This document shows positions 1 to 8,005 of a DNA stretch of 9,377 nt, in pieces; the stretch's first letter is position 1; the number at the start of each line of letters is the position of its first letter. A program made the translations under genes and the position numbers. The DNA is from STC-74 sp043756665. Its GTDB lineage: Bacteria; Patescibacteriota; Gracilibacteria; BD1-5; UBA2023. The stretch covers positions 1 through 9,377 of the forward strand of contig JAYUQR010000097.1 in the NCBI GenBank assembly GCA_043756665.1. Reading direction: 5' to 3'. The notes under the pieces were generated by a model that saw only the letters and a list, made by a program, of their open reading frames with translations, did no database searches and was not told the origin of the DNA.

Positions 1-863
1 CCATAAAATATCCCATCATCCTGAGAGAGGGAATTCGAACTGAAGGGGAATGTCGTAGAAAGTCCCTTTGTAGAAATATTTCGAAAGACATTCACTTCAT
101 CTCGAGCAAATGGTCCTGTTGCGATGAATCCTTGTTCGGCTCTCAGAAATGTTTGTTTTGTGAGGATATTGCGTCCAGCGAGCATGACATCGAGCGTATT
201 ACTGAGTTTCTTCATCTCATCCTCACTCTCAGCATACGTCGTGATATAGAGTGAGAGGTGAAAATACTTCTCCTGGCCTCGTGTGAGTGATATCTGGAGT
301 TCCTCGACATCTTGGATCTGGGCATCAAGATGAGGATCGCCAATAAGTCACTTCTCTCGGTTAATCGCATACTGAGATCGTAATTGTGTGAGTCGTTTCC
401 TGAGAAATCGCATGACTCGAGCACTATCGACAGGATAGACAAACATCGACACATCGAACTTCACATCCCAGTTTATCAGTGGGGAAAGCCAATTTCATTC
501 GAGCACATCTGGATAGGCATAGGTAAATATCGTACGAACGAAGGTATCTCCAATCTGGAGTTTCGTCGCATCGATCCGCATCATCGATGGCGCGATCATA
601 TCCTTCACATAGGCAAGCGCTTCTTTGTACTCTTTCTCAGTTTCTTTGAGTTCGAGTGCTTCTGCCTTTGTGAGTTTTCTATCCGGATCATTGAGGTCGA
701 TTACCAGTGTCTCTTGCTTCTTCTCGATGACTGTCGAAGGTGTCGAAACAGTGTCGATATTTTCTGATTTTGGCAGAACAAAAGAAGTCGGTATCGATTC
801 GAGTCATTCGATATCTCCGGTATAATTTTCTTCGATGAGTTGTGCAAGTGTAGGTACAGCCAT
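1..863 (-). CDS. VirB4/TraC-like type IV secretion ATPase, N-terminal part (3' end outside window)
   Basis: ATG at 863-861; the frame stays open for 287 codons to the left edge once TGA at 806-804, 497-495 and 350-348 is read as Gly. The visible part is the N-terminal half of a VirB4/TraC-type ATPase, the cytoplasmic motor that powers assembly and transport in type IV secretion and conjugation. Residues 1-60 are a polar leader. From about residue 85 the family pattern is clear: APSMMRIDATKLQIGDTFVRT, then NWLSPLINWDVKFDVSMFVY and PVDSARVMRFLRKRL, a coiled segment near 165-195, YFHLSLYITTYAESEDEM, and at the edge TTFPFSS..L...DGIFYG, which precedes the nucleotide-binding domain. The Walker motifs must lie beyond position 1. 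It sits 15 nt after the phosphatase stop, so it is probably translated from the same mRNA. There is no Shine-Dalgarno sequence. Family recognition is from motif memory, not a search. Confidence 0.85.
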
Positions 864-878
864 GGGTCAGGAAAATAG

Positions 879-2117
879 TTATGGATTTTTAGGAGTGGTT
901 AGTTGGGTTCACCCATCGATTTTTTCAGAATATTTGATTCACCAATTCCACTCAGTAATATTCGATACATCGATTTTTTTCGGAAGCTCACTGAGAGTCA
1001 ATCATCATTCCCCGTCTGGGAGAAATCTGGCTACAAAAAGGGTTACATCATCAAATTGTTTATGTTTATACCCCATAAATGATGAAAGATCGATAGTAAT
1101 CTGACGAAATATGTTTTCCGATGTCTTGACGGGAACTTTCATAATAGACTCGACGATTCTATCGATTCCAAAAAGAAGTCAATTCTGTTCTGAGCGATAC
1201 CGTGCCTCGGTAATACCATCTGTATAGAGAATAATGATATCATTTCTTTCGAAAATGATCTGTTGTTCGATAAGGACCTTCGAAGAGTCTCGGACCATTC
1301 CGAGAGCAACACCACCTGACTTGACCTTATATACCTTCTGTTCTGCTACTTTATATACGAGGAGATGCTCATGCCCTGCTCCAGTATAGTAGAGTTTTTT
1401 TTCTTGCTCATTCCATCTGAGCATGACACAGGTCATCATCATATTTTGTTTTATTCGAGGCTTGAGGATACGATTTGTTTCAGAGAGGATTTTTGCGCCA
1501 TTGGTTTCTTCAGTGACAAATGCTGATATCAGCGCATTTACCATCATCATGACGAATCCACTCGGTACGCCATGACCTGTAACGTCTCCGACATACACAT
1601 AATAGTTATCATCCTTTCACTTTATTATATCGAGACTATCACCACCGACTTCTGATGCTGGATTCGTTGCAAGTGCAATTTCGAGTGATGGTATGATGGT
1701 ATCTTCATTTGCGATCACGTGTCGCTGTATCTCACTCGCGATTTCGACCTCGGATCGGAGCTTTCGACCATCCCTGAGTTCTTGCTTAAAGACCCGAAGA
1801 ATCTGGAGACTTTTGATAAAAAAACTAATAATATTTGTCATTCATTTACTCCATGCTTTCGCCTCAATATTTGGATCATCATCTGTTCCAGTATAAAAAC
1901 GTGCAATGCTCTGATTTAGTTTCTGGACAGGACCAATATAAGCAAGATAGACTATACCATAAAGTATAGGAAGCTGTATAACTATAACAATCGAGAAGAA
2001 ATATGGGGCACTTTGTACAAATGAAGCCATGAAGGTATATCCTCAGAAGCCAACCAGTAAAAATAGGTCAAGGAAGACAAGAATTCAGACGATTATGGGA
2101 AGTATTTTGTGCAGCAT
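879..2117 (-). CDS. Membrane-anchored SpoIIE/RsbU-type PP2C serine/threonine phosphatase
   Basis: 412 aa from ATG 2117-2115 to TAA 881-879, with nine in-frame TGA codons read as Gly (residues 11, 25, 92, 167, 313, 371, 372, 393 and 403). Two hydrophobic segments (about 5-29 and 38-61) anchor it in the membrane. A HAMP-like stretch starting GPVQKL (62 on) follows, then a helical linker ending EIASEIQRH (124-132), the usual lead-in to this phosphatase domain. Catalytic-domain motifs are all present: VGGDSLD (157-163) and GDVTGHG (177-183) with metal-binding Asp, YYTGAGHEHLLVY, LYTDGITEAR (297-306), and QFDDVTLF (354-361) with the C-terminal Asp pair. It should dephosphorylate Ser/Thr proteins, classically anti-sigma antagonists of the SpoIIAA/RsbV type; no such partner is in the window. 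No periplasmic sensor domain is visible: the loop between the TM helices is short. It lies between two secretion ATPase genes with gaps of 10 and 15 nt. A 55-residue tail without known motifs follows the catalytic domain. Confidence 0.88.
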
Positions 2118-2127
2118 ATGCGTAAGG

Positions 2128-5100
2128 TTATGGGGTCTGTTCTGTTTCTGGAGAATTTACTAGAGCTGATGACTCTACTGAGGATTCTTCACGGACGATT
2201 CCCATGCGGGCCTCTATTTCCATATCAACATACTCTTTTTTCCGGCCATACATTTTACGCGAATACTCCTTGATAATTTTGGAGACTTCAGCATTTTTAT
2301 AGGTATTGTCCCAGATCGTCTTGAGGTCAAATGGTCGAGTCGTTGCGTTATCGATATTGAGTTTACAGTATGTGGTAAAATTCGCAATACCAATAATATC
2401 TTGTTGTGAAAGGAGGGGGGCATATTCCTTCTCCAGATATTCTGCATCCTCAGCACCCACCTTAAATGACATGATAGTACCAGCATTTCCGAAGACCGCA
2501 TCTTTGATCGACGGTTTTCATCACTTTCCTTGTTTATCACCACTTCCTCCGATCTGAGCGATGAATTGATGTGCCATGATGAGAGCGAGACGATATTTTC
2601 GAGCTTCTGAGAGGATTTCTCAGAAGGTATCGGTTGCAAAATTCTGAAACTCATCGACATAGAGGTAGAAATCCTTTCGCTGATCTTCCGGCATATCGGC
2701 ACGACTCATAGCTGCCATATTGATCTTTGACACCATAATCAGACCGAGCAATTGTGCATTGAGATCGCCGATTCGTCACTTTGAGAGATTCACCATAAGT
2801 ACTTTCTGATCATCCATGATACGACGGAGATTGAAAGCGGATTTTGTCTGACCGATAATATTTCGCATCGTGGCATTTGTAATAAATGGTCCGAATTTCG
2901 CGGAAAAAAATGGAATCATTTCCTGTTTTTCGCGATCTCCCGTCTGGGCATATTCATGTTCCCAAAAGGCCTTTACCATTACATTTTTGATTTTTGACGA
3001 TTTATATTTCATAAATGCCTCGTCGACGAACAGTCGCGGTACATCGATAAGTGTCCCCCCCTCCTCCTCGTCATCCATAAGGGTCAAGCATCCATTGCGG
3101 AAGTAGTGCTGTATACGGGGACCGAATATCTCATCTCCATACATCTTGATAAATATCGAGGTGGCATCGAGGGCTGCTCGGTCCTTTTCGATGAGTCTCA
3201 GGTTTGGATCGGTTGCAATAAGATCGAGCATATTCAGTCACATTGGACGCTCATAGTCTGCAGGGTCAAATATGATCATATCTTTCGCTCGTTCTTTTGG
3301 GGTAAATGCAATAATATCTTCGACAAGATCACCATGAGGATCGATCACGCAGAGTCCATCATTATTCCAGAGGTCTTGTCGGGCAAGATAGCCGATAAAT
3401 ACTGATTTTCCTCATCCTGATTTACCGATGATATAGTGATGGCGTCATCGATCTTTCTTCATGAAGTAGATGGGTGTTTTCGAGTTTCGATATTCGTTCC
3501 AGCCCATGAGAACACCGTCTTTGTAGAGGGGGAATCCTTGGAGTTTTCTCTGTTCATCGATCTGAACGGGAATCTTTCATTCATCTATAGGTCGCCCGAT
3601 ATTTTCCCCATCTGTCGCAACTGTTACGGTCATACCACCAACGAGTTGCATATTTTTATTTTCGTCTCGATAGAGATTTTTATTGGCATCAACCTTCAAA
3701 AGTGACCCATCCATGGTATAGATACTTCATTGACTATCACGTTTATAATCCTTGAGAATAAGTGGTATTTTAGGGAATTTTAGATTTGCTGGTGGGGCAA
3801 GCATCTTATATTCGAGCCATGAAATAATCGGAGATTTATTATAATTGATATCAGGAAAGTGATACATAGTCGACATCTCATCACACGAAAATCGACTAAT
3901 ACTCTGCAGTACGCCAATCAATCGATACTGATAGGCAAAATAACGAATCGGTGTAAAAAAGAATCTCAATGGATCTTCTATCATCTGAGGATTCCCGAGC
4001 TGATTATTGTACTCATCAGTGAACACATTGGTTGCAGCGACGAGGCTCCCGAGAGCATTTTTTGCTGAGGATGCTGTATCTGAAGCGACGAGGATACGGA
4101 TAGAACACTCGAATCCAGGCTGTCCAGCACTCTCTCCCATCATTTTCTGAGACTCGGTCTCTGCCTGATTAAATATCTTATATGAGTCACCTGATGAGGC
4201 TCATGGGGCTCCCGATCCTGAAGGATCTTCTTCATTTTTGATAAAACGATATAATAACCATGATATTGGTGAGAGTATTCCCTTAATAATAGTGAGGATG
4301 AGTCCTGATTTTGCTCATTTTTTATATTCTCATTTTGCGATAAGTCATGCAGCTTTTTTTGCCTTATTGTTCCAACCTTGTCCGAGTGGTTTTGTGACGA
4401 ATTGTATCGTCGCGATATCAGTTTTTTTGAGAGAACCGAAATTATTGGTAAAAGTTGAAAGTGGATCATCCTCGAAATACTTATACATCTTAATCGGAAA
4501 AACATCATCGGTATTTTTCCCGACTGTCGCAGCCTGGAGAGTATACCCGATAGGTTTGATTTCAGGGAAGTTCTTTTTTTCGATCACCTTTACTTCTGCA
4601 TCTGGATAATTCGATGTTATCTGCTGTATGACGAGTGATATATGCTCACGATATCCGACGACATAGAAGTGTACCATCCCATCATGATACATGATCTCGA
4701 GGGAGATTTTTGCATGACGAAAAATAACATTCATAACGGTATCAACCGCACTCGATTGTGTTATGTTATGAATACTCTTATAGAAAACAGACATAATTCC
4801 CACTTTCTCCTTAAAATCTTTTTTTGTTTCTTTTTCTTTATCGAGTTTCGAATCAGCTCTCGGGAGGGTGACCTTCAGATACATAAGCCTATTTGCCATG
4901 AGTATCTCATAGGTAAGGCGGATAATTTTTAGGACAATCCAGGAGATGATAATAAAAAGAACGACATACCATATATTCGAGAGGAGATTAGAAAGAGTCG
5001 TTCATATAGTATCCCATAATCCTGCTGGCTCCTTTTCTCCTGCGGTTGCTGAGCGCACAATAATTGCCGAAGCATACTCACTCGAAAGAAAAAATACGAT

Positions 5101-5160
5101 ACCTCCTATAAACACAGATTTTGCTCGCACATATCGAGACTGGAAGAGTTGAGAAATCAC
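2128..5160 (-). CDS. VirD4/TraD-like type IV coupling ATPase (conjugative DNA transfer family)
   Basis: About 1010 aa if it starts at GTG 5160, ending at TAA 2130-2128; 14 in-frame TGA read as Gly. It is the hexameric inner-membrane ATPase that feeds substrate DNA or protein into a type IV secretion channel. Visible order: hydrophobic segments (about 15-35 and 63-80), a roughly 190-residue domain, a further hydrophobic stretch (285-306), a Ser/Gly-rich linker (about 312-325), a second domain, then DRGRHHYIIGKSGGGKS with Walker A at 579-586 (K585, S586) followed by CVIDPHGDLVEDI. Walker B is FYLYVDEFQNFAT (D836, E837), followed by EARKYRLALIMAHQF and a C-terminal domain. The middle glycine of the P-loop (residue 583, bases 3414-3412) is a TGA codon. 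The start is uncertain: in-frame choices are GTG 5160, GTG 5130, GTG 5058 and ATG 4899. ATG 4899 would drop the membrane helix just before MANRLMYLKVTLPRAD, which family members carry. The open frame continues upstream to 5265 without an ATG. Confidence 0.85.
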
Positions 5161-5296
5161 GATAGTATAGTACCAAAAAAGAAGAACATCACCAAATATT
5201 CGGGCATATTTTCACTTTACAACAAGAGAAAATATGGAAAACCTTTGTTTTTTAGAAGATCGTGATTACGATGATTTCAATACTTAATTTTTGTCT
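5161..5296. promoter_or_regulatory. Divergent intergenic region between the secretion operon and comM
   Basis: AT-rich stretch that must hold the promoters for both transcription directions unless the coupling-protein gene starts further upstream than annotated. On the plus strand a weak candidate pair is TTTGTT (5244-5249) with TACGAT (5267-5272) at 17-nt spacing. The second element lies in a small dyad, ATCGT-gatt-ACGAT (5259-5272). On the minus strand the coupling-protein frame is open through 5265 and encodes another hydrophobic stretch (5202-5143), so part of this region may be coding. No Shine-Dalgarno motif precedes either gene. The promoter assignment is tentative. Confidence 0.35.
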
Positions 5297-6808
5297 ATGC
5301 AAAAACTCTTCTCTGCATCGATCTATGGAGTCCAATGAAACATCATAGAAGTCGAGGTCGATGTTGTTATGGGAATAGGTCAATTCATGGTTGTATGACT
5401 CTGAGATACTGCTATACAGGAGAGTCGAGAGCGAGTTCGGAGTGCTATAAAAAATAGTGGATATAGCTTCCCTGGAGGGAGCCGTATCACGGTAAATCTC
5501 GCGCCAGCAGATCTCAAAAAAAAATGACCTATATACGATCTCCCTATTGCGCTCGGGATTCTCGGAAAAGATTTTGAATTCGATACTACGATTCTTTCCG
5601 ATTCACTCTTTCTCGGGGAGCTCGCCCTCGATGGGAATATCCGAGGCATCCAGTGAGCACTTCCCTCAACAATTCTCGCTCGCGAGATGGGCATGAAGCG
5701 GATATTTCTTCCGATCGCGAATATAGCAGAAGCATCGGTTATCCCTGATATTGATATCATATGAATATCAAAACTCTCTGAAGCTGTCGAGATGCTCCTG
5801 GGCGAACGACCAATCATAGCGAGTCCACATCTCGATATACAGGATATTCCTCGTACGCATATGACGATCGACTTCTCGAGTATTCATGGCCAAGAACAAG
5901 CAAAGAGAGCACTCCTGATCGCAGCCGCATGATGACACAATATCCTCATGCAGTGACCACCAGGGTCAGGAAAGACTATGCTCGCAAAGGCTCTCGCGGG
6001 GATACTCCCCTCGATGGAGAGTGAAGAACAGATAGAGCTTTCGAGAATATACTCCGTTGCAGGACTCCTCTCGAAGGAGATGCCACTCGTAACAGAGCGA
6101 CCATTTCGCATCATCCACCATACAGCAAGTGAAGCATCGATCATCGGATGAGGTCGTGACTCCAAACCATGAGAAATATCACTCGCCCATAAATGAGTCC
6201 TCTTTCTCGATGAATTTCTCGAATTCGACAAACATATCCTCGAAACACTTCGTCAACCACTCGAAGATGGAGAAATCACGATTAATCGAGTCAATATGAC
6301 CTGTCGGTATCCATCGCGATTCTCTCTCATTGGGGCTATGAACCCCTGTCCGTGTGGATTCATGGGGGATCCAGAAAAGGAGTGTATCTGTAGTTCCCAT
6401 GCTATAGAAAAATACCGATCTCGTCTCTCATGACCGATCCTTGATCGCATCGATCTCTTTATACAAGTACCTCGCATCAAGGCAGGGGAACTCTGAAAAA
6501 AGAATGAAAACGACACAACCGAAATGATTCGAAAAAAAGTCGAACATACTCGTCATATCCAGAAAGAACGATTCTCATGAACCAAGCTCCATAGAAATGC
6601 GGAAATGTCGAATGTCGACATCGAGAAATATGCTTCCATAAAGGAAGATGCAAAGAAGATTGCCATAACTTCGACAGAAAAACTCCATTTATCGACACGA
6701 GTGTTCTATAGAATCCTCAGAGTTGCTCGTACTATAGCAGATATCGATGGATCGACAGATGTCGAAGTTCCACATATACTCGAAGCACTTTCCTATAGAG
6801 GAAACTAA
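5297..6808 (+). CDS. comM: ComM/YifB-family AAA+ ATPase (Mg-chelatase-like)
   Basis: 503 aa, ATG 5297 to TAA 6806-6808, with 15 in-frame TGA read as Gly; close to the usual length of about 500. ComM is a hexameric AAA+ helicase that promotes branch migration during natural transformation. The N-terminal domain shows VVGLGDTAIQESRERVRSAI and the NLAPADLKKKG..YDLPIALGIL block. Then come SSIHGQEQAKRALLIAAAGGHN, Walker A GPPGSGKT (220-227), SIIGGG...PGEISLAHKG, Walker B VLFLDEF (D305, E306), the Cys-rich MNPCPCGFMGD....CIC block (C351, C353, C363, C365), RLSGPILDRIDL, and a C-terminal helical domain with LHLSTRVFYRILRVARTIADI. TGA falls at family-conserved glycines: residues 34, 212-213, 220, 285, 292, 300 and 379. 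CGA/CGG codons fill the conserved Arg of SRERVR. It begins a plus-strand operon with tsaB 10 nt downstream. No Shine-Dalgarno precedes the ATG. With a type IV secretion operon next door, a role in handling incoming DNA is plausible but not shown. Confidence 0.95.
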
Positions 6809-6818
6809 GAAACAAATC

Positions 6819-7400
6819 ATGCCTATTCTCTTCATCAATCCAATCCATAAAAACATCACACTCTCTCTCATCGAATGATGAGAGCTTTTAGAGAAGAATA
6901 CTATTGAATCATGAAAAGATTTTGATACCTTTCCTGAAATGCTATATTCACTCATTCAGTGAAGGAAACCCGAACAAATATGGGTCATCCTCTGACCATG
7001 AACATTTACTCGCATGCGTATTGTCACTCTGACACTTTCGACACTCGTTCTGAGTCTCTGAATCAAGGTGAAGTGATGTCATTTTTTTGAACTCATAGAC
7101 GATGGAATCCCCCTCCTTCAGGCAAACAGAGAAGAGTATATCACACTCTGAGAGGATGCGAATATTATTTTTTTGAAAAAAGAATCTCTCCGACCAGGAA
7201 CGTATATCTGATATGGTGACAAAAATGATTTTACAGGAAACAAAAACTTCATAGAATATACAGAGAACTGGGAAAAGATAGAAAAAATATTTACGTGAAT
7301 CTGAGCAACATCCGTTCTCTCTCCGATTTATCTCAAAGAACCTCATATTACATGATCAAAAAAGAACATGTCTCTCTCCTGAGAGAAAATGAAAAAATAA
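6819..7400 (+). CDS. tsaB: TsaB-like subunit of the tRNA t6A37 threonylcarbamoyltransferase complex
   Basis: 193 aa, ATG 6819 to TAA 7398-7400. Fourteen of its 18 glycines are TGA by hand count, the highest share in the window. TsaB is the non-catalytic ASKHA-fold partner that dimerises with TsaD to make t6A at position 37 of ANN-decoding tRNAs. Signature seen: GPGTFTRMRIVTLTLSTL (59-76), matching the family GPGSFTGLRIG...KGLA region, and a C-terminal PIYLKEPHI (169-177) matching the PVYLR block. The N-terminal strand pair ILFINPIHKNITLSLIEGG resembles the usual ILAIDTS...SVAL but has lost the acidic DT residue. It is shorter than typical (about 220-230 aa). Both glycines of GPG are TGA (6993-6995 and 6999-7001). 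It lies 10 nt after comM, and its 3' end overlaps the next gene by 49 nt. Assignment rests on these two motifs and the length, so it is less certain than comM. Confidence 0.75.
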
Positions 7401-7882
7401 TCCTTACCTTGCATCGTCACTGGATTATTTTAGTATTTCACTTCTTGTATTTCATCGTGCTCTTTGTATCTACAGCGATACTCTTGCAATATCAGACTCC
7501 GATCATCGAACTTTTTGGAAGTGGACTCTACTGGGGATGACTTTCGCTTTACTGGATTGTTTTTCTTACTTTTATCCTTCTCGGTTGGATCAACGATGAA
7601 CTTGATCTTTTTATCATTACTGAGAGTCGGGTTATCGGTATCGATCAGATATCAGCTCTTTCACGTACCGTATCTGAATGCTCTCTCGATCGTGTTCAGG
7701 AAGTAAATGCACATACTGCAGGAATATTTCAGACGATATTTGGGTTCTGAGATGTACATATCCACACAGCAAGTGAAACTTCGAACATGGTGATACGATT
7801 TGCCCCTGATCCGATCGAAAATGCTCGAAGGATCAATAATGTCATCCAGGAATTTAGGAAATCACATGAAACCCGCGTATAA
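7352..7882 (+). CDS. Membrane protein with bPH2 (YdbS-like) PH domain
   Basis: 176 aa from ATG 7352 to TAA 7880-7882, with TGA at 7538-7540 and 7748-7750 read as Gly (residues 63 and 133). It starts with a short cytoplasmic piece, RENEKIILTLHRHW (11-24), followed by two hydrophobic helices (about 25-45 and 65-82). A bacterial PH-like domain follows, with the family pattern DLFIITESRVIGIDQ, SLDRVQEVNAHTAGI, FGFGDVHIHTA and a C-terminal helix PIENARRINNVIQEF. The function of such proteins is mostly unknown; some relate to envelope homeostasis. An in-frame GTG at 7295 would add 19 residues and lengthen the overlap with tsaB to 106 nt. I prefer the ATG because the conserved E(x)EKIIL....RHW block normally lies close to the N-terminus. 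It is probably co-transcribed with comM and tsaB. Confidence 0.8.
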
Positions 7883-7907
7883 GAGAATTTTTGACGATTT
7901 TTTTTAT

Positions 7908-7954
7908 TTGCAAAATTTAGTATATTCATATTATGAGAATTAATCTCATAATAT
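7908..7954 (+). promoter_or_regulatory. Perfect 11-bp dyad and possible promoter upstream of trxB
   Basis: The arms ATATTATGAGA (7928-7938) and TCTCATAATAT (7944-7954) are exact reverse complements around the 5-nt centre ATTAA. A possible promoter, TTGCAA (7908-7913) with TTATGA (7931-7936) at 17-nt spacing, would place the -10 inside the dyad, as expected for a repressor operator. The dyad ends 51 nt before the trxB ATG and has no T-run right after it, so it does not look like a terminator. The core TGAGA-N5-TCTCA has the same 15-bp span as Fur/PerR-type boxes but not their sequence, so the regulator is unknown. Confidence 0.5.
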
Positions 7955-8005
7955 CTCACCGCAGAGATTTATTGTATTTTTACTCTGATTACCCCATAAA
8001 ATCAC

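Noticed and set aside
384..767. Plus-strand open frame with a 127-aa translation opposite the VirB4-like gene, and similar frames at 625-825, 835-1104, 3106-3405 and 3436-3705
   Set aside because: They lie antisense to well-supported genes, show no family motifs and have low-complexity His/Phe/Ser-rich translations, as expected of shadow frames.
2128..4899. ATG 4899 as the start of the coupling ATPase
   Set aside because: The same frame encodes a clear membrane helix (IWYVVLFIIISWIVLKII) immediately upstream, expected for this family, so the true start is most likely further 5'.
879..5160. Reading the interrupted frames as a cluster of pseudogenes
   Set aside because: All interruptions are TGA, never TAA or TAG, with no frameshifts in the conserved parts, and many hit conserved glycines. 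This is recoding, not decay.
5408..5446. CGA/CGG reassigned to tryptophan as in Absconditabacterales
   Set aside because: In comM these codons fill invariant Arg positions of the SRERVR block.
7295..7882. GTG 7295 as the start of the PH-domain protein
   Set aside because: It would overlap tsaB by 106 nt and add residues without family support; ATG 7352 gives the usual short N-terminus.
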